From assembly GCF_003390845.1 (NCBI RefSeq), contig NZ_QMEK01000001.1, positions 248,001-312,000 of the forward strand: a stretch of DNA of 64,000 bases, given 5' to 3'. The notes below the pieces were generated by a model. That model made no database searches, had not been told where the DNA came from, and saw only the letters and a program-made list of their open reading frames with translations. Origin of the DNA: Tropicimonas sp. IMCC34043. GTDB taxonomy: Bacteria > Pseudomonadota > Alphaproteobacteria > Rhodobacterales > Rhodobacteraceae. The translations under genes and the position numbers were made by a program. This document shows, in pieces, positions 39,309 through 47,709 of the stretch (the first letter of the stretch is position 1; the number at the start of each line of letters is the position of its first letter).

Positions 39309-39791
39309 ATGTCGCTTGATGGAAATGCCAGACCGCCCAGTGTCCTGTTCGTCTGCCTCGGCAATATCTGCCGCTCGCCGACTGCGGAAGGCGTGGCGCG
39401 CCGCATGGCAGCCCTCGGCGGGGTCGAGGCGATCTTCGACAGTGCCGGAACCGATGCCTATCATGGCGGCTCCGCCCCCGATCCGCGAATGCAGAAGGCC
39501 GCGCGCGAGTACGGATATGACCTGAGGGGGCTGATCGCGCGGCAGTTTCTGGCCGAGGATTTCGAACGCTTCGATCTGATTCTGGCGATGGACCGCAACA
39601 ATCTCAGGGCCATCGAGGATCTGCGTCCGCGCGGCAACACGACCCCGGTGCGGCTGTTTCTCAGCTATGGACCGTCAGAGCGGCTCGACGTGCCCGACCC
39701 GTATTATTCGGGCGGGTTCGATGCGGTGGTACGGCTGATCGAACATGGGGTCATGGGGCTGCTTGCCGATCTGCGCGAGATGCACCTATAG
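39309..39791 (+). CDS. Low-molecular-weight protein-tyrosine-phosphatase
   Basis: This is a 160-residue cytoplasmic phosphatase with the active-site loop VLFVCLGNICRSPTAEG near residue 17 and the general acid in DVPDPYYSGG near residue 130, both typical of the LMW-PTP family. It is a stand-alone housekeeping-type gene, divergent from cobB. There is no adjacent tyrosine kinase or exopolysaccharide cluster, so a role in capsule control is not supported by context. Confidence 0.93.
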   Translation: MSLDGNARPPSVLFVCLGNICRSPTAEGVARRMAALGGVEAIFDSAGTDAYHGGSAPDPRMQKAAREYGYDLRGLIARQFLAEDFERFDLILAMDRNNLRAIEDLRPRGNTTPVRLFLSYGPSERLDVPDPYYSGGFDAVVRLIEHGVMGLLADLREMHL

Positions 39792-39856
39792 GTTCGCCGT
39801 CCCCGCAGCGGGGCCGGCAAGCAAGCGGCGCGGATACGCCGCGTCCCCGGCGGTGC

Positions 39857-40180
39857 CTATTGGCAGATGCTGCCGGCACTGACTCCGAAGGCCTTGTAGC
39901 GGCGCCAGAATTCCTCGTGCTGGTCGCGGTCGGACTGGCGGATGTCCTGCGCCTTCTGGGGATCCTTGAAGAACTTTGCCGCCTGGCGCTGGTCGGACGG
40001 CGTCAGCATCTGGTCGGCGACCCGCTGGATGCAATTGCACAGCGGCTTGGAAGCCGCGCGGCGGTCGGAGTTCATGCAGGCGCGTTCGATGGTGGAACGT
40101 GCCTCGGCGGTCTGTGTGGAGGAGATGACTGCCGGAACGGTCAATAGCGCTGCCACTGCGGCTGCGGTCAGGATTTTCAT
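39857..40180 (-). CDS. Small periplasmic protein of unknown function
   Basis: This is a 107-residue exported protein with a signal peptide (MKILTAAAVAALLTVPAV) and three cysteines in the mature part (ACMNSDR, LCNCIQ) plus one near the C terminus (SICQ). The middle is charged and helical (FFKDPQKAQDIRQSDRDQHEEF). The CxC and the C-terminal Cys may form disulphides. The layout is seen in Rhodobacterales conserved hypotheticals. The ATG is chosen where the signal peptide starts; the longer frame upstream is unlikely. Confidence 0.72.
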   Translation of the reverse strand: MKILTAAAVAALLTVPAVISSTQTAEARSTIERACMNSDRRAASKPLCNCIQRVADQMLTPSDQRQAAKFFKDPQKAQDIRQSDRDQHEEFWRRYKAFGVSAGSICQ

Positions 40181-40376
40181 GGTGCTCTGCCTCAAATCGA
40201 TAGGCCACCGTCTTGCTGCGGTATGGGCCCGAACGGGGTCCACCATGGCAGACTAGAAGCGATTCGCCAATTTTCGATGGAATGTTTCGCGACATTTGCT
40301 GTGTCGGCGGGGTTTTGCCGCCACGGACGAAACAGGCGCAGATCCCCCGCCCTGTCGCAACCTGTGCCTTCCGCAG

Positions 40377-40952
40377 CTAGATCGGCAGATCGGACGGCGA
40401 AAGCTGCCGACGAACTAGTTGCTGAGACTGTCTTTCCCGCCGGTAGAACGGGATGCTCCATTGGTTGTTTTCGACCTTCACGGCAAACGACCCAAGCTTG
40501 AACAGAACGGGCATCTCTTTGCCGCCGAAATCCGTGGCGTCGGCGCGGATGCACAGGATGAACGCGCCGGTTTCCAGTCTTATCCGGGGGACGGCAAGTG
40601 TGATCGACGTCGCCTTTCCAGGGTTGGCTATCCAGACGTCGTCGAGTTCGACCGAGGTGAGGTCTGGTGTCGTGTCCTCAGGGCAAGCGTCTTGTTCGGC
40701 GCCACGAAAGATCAAGAAGACCGGCGAATGGACCACAATGTCGCGCGTTCCGGTGTTCACAAGAACAAACTGCGCTTCGATGCTTGCCGGAACGTCCTGC
40801 TGCCTGTCCGTTCGTTGTACGGCATCCGTCAGGTGGATCAGGGTCGCCGCTGGCGTTGCCATCAGTCCGCGAACGTCGAACGCGAGCGTCGTTACTGATA
40901 TCAGGAAGGCGGTGAAGGCGAAGAAAAGGGTGACGTAGTCTTTCGTTCCCAT
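40377..40952 (-). CDS. Membrane-anchored protein of unknown function
   Basis: This 191-residue protein has one N-terminal hydrophobic segment (YVTLFFAFTAFLISVTTLAF) and a beta-rich exterior domain with three Cys. Beta-sandwich character is suggested by alternating strands such as IEAQFVLVNTGTRDIVVHSPVFLIF. Codon use here is less GC-extreme than in the neighbours, which may mean recent acquisition. It sits alone between the small periplasmic gene and acyP. I do not recognise the family. Confidence 0.6.
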   Translation of the reverse strand: MGTKDYVTLFFAFTAFLISVTTLAFDVRGLMATPAATLIHLTDAVQRTDRQQDVPASIEAQFVLVNTGTRDIVVHSPVFLIFRGAEQDACPEDTTPDLTSVELDDVWIANPGKATSITLAVPRIRLETGAFILCIRADATDFGGKEMPVLFKLGSFAVKVENNQWSIPFYRRERQSQQLVRRQLSPSDLPI

Positions 40953-41006
40953 CGGTCGAAGATCCTGCTTGATGGCGTCACCCCTTCGAGCGAGACGGTG
41001 CGCCTG

Positions 41007-41285
41007 CTAACGAGATATCCGGAACCCCGCCGCCACGTCCTCGGACAGCGGATCGGTCTGAACGGCGTCGACCCTTGCGGCGGGCGGGCCCGACCACAAC
41101 GCCCGCACCATCCCTGCCACGCGATCCGCAGGCCCGGCAATGACCGCCGCCACCGACCCGTCCCCCTCGTTGCGGACCCAGCCGTCGAGCCCGCGGGCCT
41201 GTGCCTCGGCACAAGTCCAGGCGCGAAAGCCGACGCCCTGAACCCGGCCGGTCACGCTGGCCCGGATTGCCACCCGTTTTGTCAT
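41007..41285 (-). CDS. acyP: Acylphosphatase
   Basis: This small 92-residue enzyme hydrolyses acyl phosphates such as acetyl or carbamoyl phosphate. The substrate-binding loop [13 protein letters not shown] with its catalytic Arg and the [11 protein letters not shown] segment with the catalytic Asn are both intact. The chosen ATG gives the usual family length. It is divergent from lepA across about 100 bp. Confidence 0.95.
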   Translation of the reverse strand: MTKRVAIRASVTGRVQGVGFRAWTCAEAQARGLDGWVRNEGDGSVAAVIAGPADRVAGMVRALWSGPPAARVDAVQTDPLSEDVAAGFRISR

Positions 41286-41386
41286 CTGGCCCTCCCTCGC
41301 CGGACAGTCTGGCATGGCCTGCCGGGCACCGGCAAACCCATTCGACGGCCATTGACCAATCCTTGTTTCCCCCTCATATCCGGGCC

Positions 41387-43186
41387 ATGACCGACCTTGA
41401 TCACATCCGGAACTTCTCGATCGTCGCCCATATCGACCACGGGAAATCCACCCTTGCCGACCGGCTGATCCAGCTGACCGGCACGGTCGCCGAACGCGAC
41501 ATGAAAGAGCAGATGCTCGACGCCATGGATATCGAGCGCGAGCGCGGCATCACGATCAAGGCGAACGCGGTGCGGATCGACTATCCGGCGCGCAACGGCA
41601 AGACCTATGTGCTGAACCTGATCGACACCCCGGGCCACGTCGACTTCGCCTATGAGGTCAGCCGCTCGATGCGCGCGGTCGAAGGCTCGCTGCTGGTCGT
41701 CGATGCGACGCAAGGGGTCGAGGCGCAGACGCTTGCCAACGTCTATACCGCGCTCGATGCCGGCCACGAGATCGTGCCGGTGCTGAACAAGATCGACCTG
41801 CCGGCCTCCGAGCCGGACCGGATCAAGGCGCAGATCGAGGACGTGATCGGGCTTGACGCCTCGGAGGCGATCGAGATCTCGGCCAAGACCGGCGTCGGCA
41901 TCCCCGAGGTGCTGGAGGCCATCGTCCACCGCCTGCCCGCGCCGACGGGCGAGCGCGACGCGCCCTTGAAGGCGATGCTGGTCGACAGCTGGTACGATTC
42001 CTATCTGGGCGTCGTCGTCATGGTACGGATCATGGACGGCGTGATGCGCAAGGGCGACCAGATCCGCATGATGCAGACCGGGGCGAAATACGGCATCGAC
42101 AAGCTTGCCGTGCTGCGCCCGCAGATGACCGACATTGCCGAACTCGGCCCGGGCGAGATCGGCGTGCTGACCGCCTCGATCAAGCTGGTGCGCGACACCC
42201 GGGTCGGCGACACGATCACCCATGACAAGAAGCCCTGCGCCGAACCGCTGCCGGGGTTCAAGCCGTCGCAGCCGGTGGTGTTCTGCGGGTTGTTCCCGGT
42301 CGACAATGCCGAATTCGAGGATCTGCGCGACGCGATCGAGAAGCTGGCGCTGAACGACGCCTCGTTCAGCTATGAGATGGAGACCTCGGCCGCCCTCGGC
42401 TTCGGCTTCCGCTGCGGCTTCCTCGGGCTTTTGCACCTCGAAGTCATCCGCGACCGGATCGAGCGGGAATACGACATCGACCTGATCACCACCGCGCCCT
42501 CGGTGGTCTACAAGATCCACCTGCGCGATGGCACCGAGCTGGAACTGCACAACCCCGCCGACATGCCCGACCCCGCCACCATCGATCATATCGATGAGCC
42601 GCGGATCATCGCCACGATCATGGTGCCCGACGAATACCTCGGCGACGTGCTGAAGCTGTGCCAGGACCGCCGCGGCATCCAGCAGGACCTGACCTATGCC
42701 GGCAGCCGCGCCATGGTGGTCTATGACCTGCCGCTGAACGAGGTCGTGTTCGATTTCCACGACCGGCTGAAATCGGTCACCAAGGGCTATGCCAGCTTTG
42801 ACTATCACCTGTCGGGCTATCGCACCGACAATCTGGTGAAAATGTCGATTCTGGTGAACGACGAGCCGGTCGATGCGCTGTCGATGATGGTCCACCGCGA
42901 CCGCGCCGACGCCCGCGGCCGGCTGATGTGCGAAAAGCTGAAGGACCTGATCCCGCGCCACATGTTCAAGATCCCGATCCAGGCCGCCATCGGCGGCCGG
43001 GTGATCGCGCGCGAGACCCTGTCGGCCATGCGCAAGGACGTGACCGCCAAGTGCTATGGCGGCGACGCGACGCGGAAGAAGAAGCTGCTGGAGAAGCAGA
43101 AGGCCGGCAAGAAGAAGATGCGCCAGTTCGGGAAGGTGGATATCCCGCAGGAAGCGTTCATCAATGCGCTGAAGATGGATGGGTGA
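41387..43186 (+). CDS. lepA: Elongation factor 4 (LepA)
   Basis: This 599-residue ribosomal GTPase back-translocates or resets stalled ribosomes. G-domain motifs are [36 protein letters not shown] and NKIDLP, in the order expected. The C-terminal LepA-specific domain ends with [20 protein letters not shown], the family signature. The start ATG lies four residues before [12 protein letters not shown]. It is full-length. The AT-rich patch begins right after its stop. Confidence 0.98.
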   Translation: MTDLDHIRNFSIVAHIDHGKSTLADRLIQLTGTVAERDMKEQMLDAMDIERERGITIKANAVRIDYPARNGKTYVLNLIDTPGHVDFAYEVSRSMRAVEGSLLVVDATQGVEAQTLANVYTALDAGHEIVPVLNKIDLPASEPDRIKAQIEDVIGLDASEAIEISAKTGVGIPEVLEAIVHRLPAPTGERDAPLKAMLVDSWYDSYLGVVVMVRIMDGVMRKGDQIRMMQTGAKYGIDKLAVLRPQMTDIAELGPGEIGVLTASIKLVRDTRVGDTITHDKKPCAEPLPGFKPSQPVVFCGLFPVDNAEFEDLRDAIEKLALNDASFSYEMETSAALGFGFRCGFLGLLHLEVIRDRIEREYDIDLITTAPSVVYKIHLRDGTELELHNPADMPDPATIDHIDEPRIIATIMVPDEYLGDVLKLCQDRRGIQQDLTYAGSRAMVVYDLPLNEVVFDFHDRLKSVTKGYASFDYHLSGYRTDNLVKMSILVNDEPVDALSMMVHRDRADARGRLMCEKLKDLIPRHMFKIPIQAAIGGRVIARETLSAMRKDVTAKCYGGDATRKKKLLEKQKAGKKKMRQFGKVDIPQEAFINALKMDG

Positions 43187-43362
43187 GTAGATATAAATTG
43201 CCTCCGATCTGACCGACATACTGGAGGGTATCGAGGCTAAGTCGGTGGACTCGAGAGCAAAAGGCCATTCATGCTTTTGGTGAGCACGAGCAACGCATTG
43301 AGGATCTGTGCAACTGGAAACGTCCGCATTTTTCGGCAGAGAATAAGAACTTTGGAGCGCCG

Positions 43363-43740
43363 GTGAGAAAGTTTTTCGTTTTCAAACAAAATGACATTGA
43401 TCCAAACCCAGAGGTGCTTGAAGGTATTCGTAGGGCCTTGGATTTTGTATTTAAATTTGCCGAGTATGCTTTAGTCACTGGCGTTTTCATATTTTTGGCA
43501 ATCACAACATCGAATTGGGCGGTTGGACTGATAGCGGTTATTCTGTTTTTTCTATTGTATTCCTATCTTGTCGCTTTGCTTACAGGGTTTCAATTTTTCT
43601 TCTGGCGAAGTGCCGGTTCATGGTGGACTAAAACTCTTCTCTTTGTTTTAGATTCATCGTTGTATGTTTTTTTATTTTTGACGCTACTCGCTGCGATGTA
43701 TGCCGTGATTAAAGCAATGGCGGAAGGAGTAGGTATCTGA
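43363..43740 (+). CDS. AT-rich membrane protein of unknown function
   Basis: This 125-residue protein has three strongly hydrophobic segments (about 28-50, 52-78 and 90-118), a charged N terminus (RKFFVFKQNDID) and Phe-rich helices. GGAG stands 5 nt before the GTG start. GC content is near 40% by eye, far below the rest of the window, and third positions are often A or T. This points to recent transfer. The same frame is open back to 43213 without an ATG, so the N terminus may be truncated or frameshifted. I do not recognise the family. Confidence 0.6.
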   Translation: MRKFFVFKQNDIDPNPEVLEGIRRALDFVFKFAEYALVTGVFIFLAITTSNWAVGLIAVILFFLLYSYLVALLTGFQFFFWRSAGSWWTKTLLFVLDSSLYVFLFLTLLAAMYAVIKAMAEGVGI

Positions 43741-44035
43741 GTGCAGCGGCTACCAGAAAAAGTGTTCCGGGCTTTTTGCTCTCAATAGGTGGCCTGTGGC
43801 TCCGTCTACGGGCGACGTAAACGATTATGGTCTGGCGCTGTGGTCTGTTTCGATGATCGCGCACTAGATGCGGGAAGGAACGATCTATTGTTGCGGAAGA
43901 TTCTCGTCTCCTGTTGAGTAGCAATCGCCGTTCAGGAAATATTGTCTTTTCCCACACGTAAGCTAGACAGGTGTTGTGGTTCGTCCACGGACGGACGCCA
44001 TACCAAGCTGTTTCCACGTGCCGAAAGGGCCCAAG
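43741..44035. other. Intergenic stretch at the end of the AT-rich patch
   Basis: About 295 bp separate the AT-rich membrane gene from the glycine-zipper lipoprotein gene. GC content rises toward the 3' side. I see no convincing ORF, RNA gene, inverted terminal repeats or target duplications. Confidence 0.4.
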
Positions 44036-44410
44036 ATGCTCCGCCTCAAAGTCTTCTCTGTCATCCCGATGATCGCTCTGGTCGCGGCCTGCTCGAACAT
44101 GGGCGCCAATTATACGCCGATCATCGACGGCCCGGTGGGTCCGAACTATGCCAACGATCTGGCGCAATGTCAGGCGCTGGCGCGCCAGCAGGGCACGCTC
44201 GATGCGAATACGGCCGGCATGGCGCTTGGCGGCGCGGCCGTTGGCGGGGCCACGGCGGCAATCGTCAACAACAAGGGCAGCAATGCGCGCGACGCCGCGA
44301 TGGTTGGCGCCCTGGTCGGCGGCGCGGCAAGTGCGGCCAGCAACGTCAACAGCAAGGAAGTCATCGTGCGCAACTGCATGCGCGGACGCGGCTATAACGT
44401 CGTCAAGTAA
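44036..44410 (+). CDS. Glycine-zipper lipoprotein
   Basis: This 124-residue lipoprotein has lipobox LVAAC near residue 19. Two glycine-zipper segments follow (GMALGGAAVGGATAAIV and MVGALVGGAASAASN), separated by about 14 residues, as in SlyB/17-kDa antigen-type outer membrane lipoproteins. Two cysteines in the mature part (QCQAL, NCMRG) may form a disulphide. It probably resides in the outer membrane. A role in envelope integrity is inferred from the fold. Confidence 0.85.
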   Translation: MLRLKVFSVIPMIALVAACSNMGANYTPIIDGPVGPNYANDLAQCQALARQQGTLDANTAGMALGGAAVGGATAAIVNNKGSNARDAAMVGALVGGAASAASNVNSKEVIVRNCMRGRGYNVVK

Positions 44411-44424
44411 GGCTGACTGGAAGC

Positions 44425-44449
44425 GGCCCCTGCCTTTGTGGCGGGGGCC
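44425..44449 (+). terminator. Possible terminator of the glycine-zipper gene
   Basis: A 10-bp stem with one mismatch (GGCCCCTGCC / GGCGGGGGCC, 5-nt loop) begins 15 bp after the stop. No T run follows. Confidence 0.4.
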
Positions 44450-44608
44450 ATCTGCGGGCGGGCCGAGCAGGGGGCATTCGCCCGCGGGGTCATGGCACGC
44501 TCCGGCCGTTGGCGGCCCCGCCGTCCGGTTTGACCTGGGTCAAGGCGGAAAAGGCATATCGCAGATAGAGGATCGGGCCGACAGCACCCCAGCCGGAGGC
44601 CAGGTCTC

Positions 44609-44785
44609 ATGTACCGTCTTGCCATGCTCTTGTTTCTCGTGATCGGCGCCTCGATGGCCGGCATCCTCATCGTCGCGGTGCTGGTCGCCGGGATGGACAC
44701 CAAGACGCCGATCCTTGTGGCGGCGATCTTGGGCTTTGCGCTGGCCGTACCGGTCAGCTGGATTGTGGCGCAGCGGCTGTCCTGA
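44609..44785 (+). CDS. Tiny two-helix membrane protein, paralogue 1
   Basis: This 58-residue protein consists of two hydrophobic helices joined by a short polar turn (AGMDTKTP) and ends with a basic tail (WIVAQRLS). GGAGG lies upstream of the ATG. It closely resembles the reverse-strand protein at 46450-46632: both share a first helix ending IVxVLVxG, an Ile/Ala-rich second helix and PVxWxxAxxL. The matched sequence and length support a real, expressed family of very small membrane proteins. Function unknown. Confidence 0.7.
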   Translation: MYRLAMLLFLVIGASMAGILIVAVLVAGMDTKTPILVAAILGFALAVPVSWIVAQRLS

Positions 44786-44804
44786 GCCGGGCCGACGCGG
44801 CGGT

Positions 44805-45179
44805 TCAGACCCGGCCGGTCCAGGCCAGCCAGGCGATCACCAGCGCGCCGATCAGCAGCAGATTGAACGCAAGCGGCGCCACGATGCCGAGGATGCGGCC
44901 GATCATCCGGTCGCGCGGGTCGATGGCGGTCAGATGGGCGCGCAGTTCGGCCTGGGCGCGGGCGACATGGTCGACGTCGATCTGACGGCGCAGCCGCGGG
45001 TGCTGCCACAGCTGCTCCATCTGAACCAGATAGGCGCCTTCCTGACGCAGCCGTCGCGGCAGCAACCGGCCGCCGCGGCGCATCTTGGCCGCAAGCGTTG
45101 CGTCCCCGCGCACGCCGAGTCTCTCGCGCATCAGCCGGGCAAGGTCGGCATTGGTCTCTGGCAACGATATGTCGATCAT
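44805..45179 (-). CDS. Tail-anchored protein of unknown function
   Basis: This is a 124-residue protein with a charged, Arg-rich helical region (residues 1-95) and one strong hydrophobic helix at the C terminus (GIVAPLAFNLLLIGALVIAWLAW), so it is probably a tail-anchored inner-membrane protein. It is divergent from the alpha/beta hydrolase gene at 45272. I do not recognise a family. The clear domain layout suggests a real gene. Confidence 0.65.
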   Translation of the reverse strand: MIDISLPETNADLARLMRERLGVRGDATLAAKMRRGGRLLPRRLRQEGAYLVQMEQLWQHPRLRRQIDVDHVARAQAELRAHLTAIDPRDRMIGRILGIVAPLAFNLLLIGALVIAWLAWTGRV

Positions 45180-45271
45180 GGCGTGGTTCTAGCCTGTTGC
45201 CGGGGACGGGAAAACCGGGAATGAAGGGCGCGCGGCGCAGATCGCTCCCGCCTTGACCGAGAGGAACCGCC

Positions 45272-46039
45272 ATGCTGAAGACCTATCGCTCCGGCCCCGA
45301 GACCGGCACGCCGCTGCTGATCGTGCACGGGCTGTTCGGATCGGCCCGGAACTGGACCGCGATCACCCGGCGGCTGGCCACGACGCGCCCGGTGATCGGC
45401 GTCGACATGCGCAACCATGGCGAGAGCCCGTGGCAGCCGACCCAGAGCTATGAGGACATGGCAGGGGATCTGGCCGAGGTGATCGCGGCGACCGGCGGGC
45501 CGGCCGATGTGCTGGGCCATTCGATGGGCGGCAAGGCCGCGATGGTGCTGGCATTGACGCGGCCGGACCTGGTGCGGCGCCTGATCGTTGCCGATATTTC
45601 TCCTGTGACTTATGGCCACACGCAGATGCCGCTGATCGAGGCGATGCAGCGGCTGGACCTGTCGGACCTGAAGACGCGCAGCGAGGCCGACCGGCGGCTG
45701 GCGGCAGAGGTCGACGAGCCCGCGGTGCGCGCCTTCCTGCTGCAGTCGCTGGACATGAAGGCCACGCCGCCGCGCTGGCGGCTCAACCTGAAGGTGTTGG
45801 CCTCCGACATGGAAAAGATACTGGGGTTTCCGAAGGTTTCCGGGTCTTTCGAGGGGCCGGTCCTGGTCGTCTCGGGCGGCAATTCGGACTATGTTCAGGC
45901 CGCGCATCGAGCCGAAACGACAGCGCTGTTCCCGCGGGCCCGCTTTGTGAAGATCCCCGGCGCCGGGCACTGGATCCACGCCGAGAAGCCGCAGGAATTT
46001 GCAGCGACGGTCGCCGCCTGGTTGGATCAGGCGGCCTGA
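45272..46039 (+). CDS. Alpha/beta-fold esterase, YbfF-like
   Basis: This 255-residue hydrolase has the oxyanion region LLIVHGLFGSARNW, VDMRNHGESPW, the nucleophile elbow LGHSMGGKAAM and the late catalytic His in IPGAGHWIHAEKP. The pattern HGLFGSARNW and DMRNHG is typical of the YbfF/ABHD11 subgroup of short-chain acyl esterases. GAGAGGA precedes the ATG. It is probably monocistronic, with no catabolic partner nearby on this strand. Confidence 0.9.
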   Translation: MLKTYRSGPETGTPLLIVHGLFGSARNWTAITRRLATTRPVIGVDMRNHGESPWQPTQSYEDMAGDLAEVIAATGGPADVLGHSMGGKAAMVLALTRPDLVRRLIVADISPVTYGHTQMPLIEAMQRLDLSDLKTRSEADRRLAAEVDEPAVRAFLLQSLDMKATPPRWRLNLKVLASDMEKILGFPKVSGSFEGPVLVVSGGNSDYVQAAHRAETTALFPRARFVKIPGAGHWIHAEKPQEFAATVAAWLDQAA

Positions 46040-46129
46040 CGCTCACCCGCTTTTGATCGACATCAATGTTCGCTTAAGGAATTTTCTGCTAACGTTACGT
46101 CACGTGGGTCGCCGAAAGGGGAGGATAGG

Positions 46130-46405
46130 ATGATCACACTTGACGATATCGAGGACATGAACAGCCTCGGCCGTGACCAGATTGCGGCAATCGCGGAACA
46201 TGAACGCATCGGCGATTTCGATGCGTCCATGCTGGCGGAATATCTGATGCACATGCCGAAAGGCCCGCAGAAGGTGCAGCAGATGATCTGCGACGACATG
46301 CGCGAAGCGATGCGAAAGGCGGATCTGGACCATGCCAGGGCGCTGTTCCTGACGCTGCAGCGCTTCATGGTCGATCACCCCGAGGCGGTTCGCGGATCTG
46401 CATGA
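46130..46405 (+). CDS. Small helical protein of unknown function
   Basis: This is a 91-residue acidic, all-helical soluble protein (MITLDDIEDMNSLGRDQIAAIAEHE, then RKADLDHARALFLTLQRF). A strong GGGGAGGA ribosome site is present. I have seen similar short proteins in Rhodobacterales genomes, with a conserved start (TLDD...EIAAIAEHE), but no function is known to me. An AT-rich upstream stretch (CTTAAGGAATTTTC) may hold its promoter. Confidence 0.7.
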   Translation: MITLDDIEDMNSLGRDQIAAIAEHERIGDFDASMLAEYLMHMPKGPQKVQQMICDDMREAMRKADLDHARALFLTLQRFMVDHPEAVRGSA

Positions 46406-46449
46406 GCGCCAGGATCAGGCTGTTTAGAAACGACTACGCGGGTGTCAGT

Positions 46450-46632
46450 TCAACTCTCGTAGAGTTTCTTCGCAATCAGCCACGCCACCGGCAAGCCGAG
46501 GATCAGCCCGGCCACGATGGCAGCCACAATCGCCTGCGCGGTTACAAGGCCCATGACCAGCACGGTGACAATGCCCACGCCCATGATGACGGTTGAGGTA
46601 AGCGAATAGATCAGGGTGACCAGTCGAAGCAT
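46450..46632 (-). CDS. Tiny two-helix membrane protein, paralogue 2
   Basis: This 60-residue membrane protein has two hydrophobic helices and a short basic tail (WLIAKKLYES). AAGGA lies 7 nt before the ATG. It is a paralogue of the protein at 44609-44785: aligned residues include GxxIVxVLVxG, a central T, and PVxWxxAxxL. The two copies lie 1.7 kb apart on opposite strands. Function unknown. No neighbour suggests a partner. Confidence 0.7.
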   Translation of the reverse strand: MLRLVTLIYSLTSTVIMGVGIVTVLVMGLVTAQAIVAAIVAGLILGLPVAWLIAKKLYES

Positions 46633-46707
46633 TCCGGGATCCTTCAGGACATCGGGTATATTCGCGCCGGGTAACAGCCCGTCCCGCAACAGTCCTTGAT
46701 ACCAATC

Positions 46708-46734
46708 AAAAGGCGCCTCTCGGAGGCGCCTTTT
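46708..46734. terminator. Bidirectional terminator after the pcaD-type operon
   Basis: A perfect stem (AAAAGGCGCC / GGCGCCTTTT) with flanking A and T runs lies about 170 bp after the stop of the reverse-strand lactonase-like gene. It should end the four-gene operon at 46902-50284. Confidence 0.8.
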
Positions 46735-46901
46735 CTGTGAACAATCCTCTGTGCCCGGTTCCCTGCGCCCCGTTTTCTGAGCGCCGTTCTCTGCGCGCCG
46801 GGGCGTTCGCCGCCATATGACGTCTGGCGGGCGCCCATCCCCTGGGGCTGGTTCAGCAGGTCTGCAGCGGGCCGGTCGGGGCCAGCCGCCGCCCTTGCGG
46901 G

Positions 46902-47687
46902 CTAATGCCCGATCCGCTCGAGGAAGGTCACCAGCCTCTCGGCATAGTTGCGGGGCTGTTCGATCCCCGGCATGTGGCCTGCACCGCGGATCAGGTGAAA
47001 CTCGGAGCCTTTCACAAGGGCTGCAGTCTCGCGCACCAGATCGGCCGGGGTCGAGCCGTCGTCGCTGCCGGCGATGGCGAGGGTCGGCAGTGTCAGGCCC
47101 GAGAGCGGGGTGTAGAAATCGGTGCCCGAGATCGCGTGGCAGCAGCCGATATAGCCCTCGAGCGGCGTCCGGGTCAGCATGTTGCGCCACAGCGAGACCT
47201 CGGGCGTGGCGCGATAGCCGGCGGTAAACCATTTCTCCATGGTCGCGTCGGCAATTGCCTCGATCCCGCTTTCGCGCAACGTGGCGATCCGCTGCTGCCA
47301 GATCTGGGCGGTGCCGATCTTGGCGGCGGTGTTCGACAGCACCATGGCGCGCACCAGATCGAGCCGCTTGATCGCCAGTCCTTGCGCCACAAGCCCGCCA
47401 ATGGACAGCCCGACGAAGACACAGTCCGAGACGTCGAGCGCCTCGATCAGGCGTTCGGCGTCATGCACCAATGCGCCCATGGAATAGGGCGGGGCCGGGC
47501 AATCGGACAGGCCGTGGCCGCGCATGTCGTATCGGATCAGGCGATAGCGGTCGGGCAGGCGGTGGATCACCCGGTCCCAGATCCTGAGGTCGGTGCCGAG
47601 CGCATTGGCGAACACCACCGCCGGGCCCGTGGGGTCGCCGTCCTGACGCCAGTGAAGCGCGACGTCGCCAAGATCTGCCATCTGCAT
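46902..47687 (-). CDS. pcaD: Alpha/beta hydrolase, 3-oxoadipate enol-lactonase type
   Basis: This 261-residue enzyme has the PcaD-like layout: VVFANALGTDLRIWDRV (oxyanion region), YDMRGHGLSDCP, the nucleophile elbow FVGLSIGGLVAQGLA, and the catalytic His in IRGAGHMPGIEQP. The length matches PcaD, which opens the enol-lactone of the beta-ketoadipate pathway. No other pca genes are here, so another small lactone or ester could be the substrate. GGAGG precedes the ATG. It is the last gene of the reverse operon, 22 bp after the dehydratase. Confidence 0.65.
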   Translation of the reverse strand: MQMADLGDVALHWRQDGDPTGPAVVFANALGTDLRIWDRVIHRLPDRYRLIRYDMRGHGLSDCPAPPYSMGALVHDAERLIEALDVSDCVFVGLSIGGLVAQGLAIKRLDLVRAMVLSNTAAKIGTAQIWQQRIATLRESGIEAIADATMEKWFTAGYRATPEVSLWRNMLTRTPLEGYIGCCHAISGTDFYTPLSGLTLPTLAIAGSDDGSTPADLVRETAALVKGSEFHLIRGAGHMPGIEQPRNYAERLVTFLERIGH

Positions 47688-47709
47688 GGGCGCCTCCCTG
47701 GGGCCGGGG

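Noticed and set aside
41282-43219. A 645-codon open frame antisense to lepA
   Set aside because: Same explanation: lepA is beyond doubt on the forward strand, and the reverse product has no recognisable family features.
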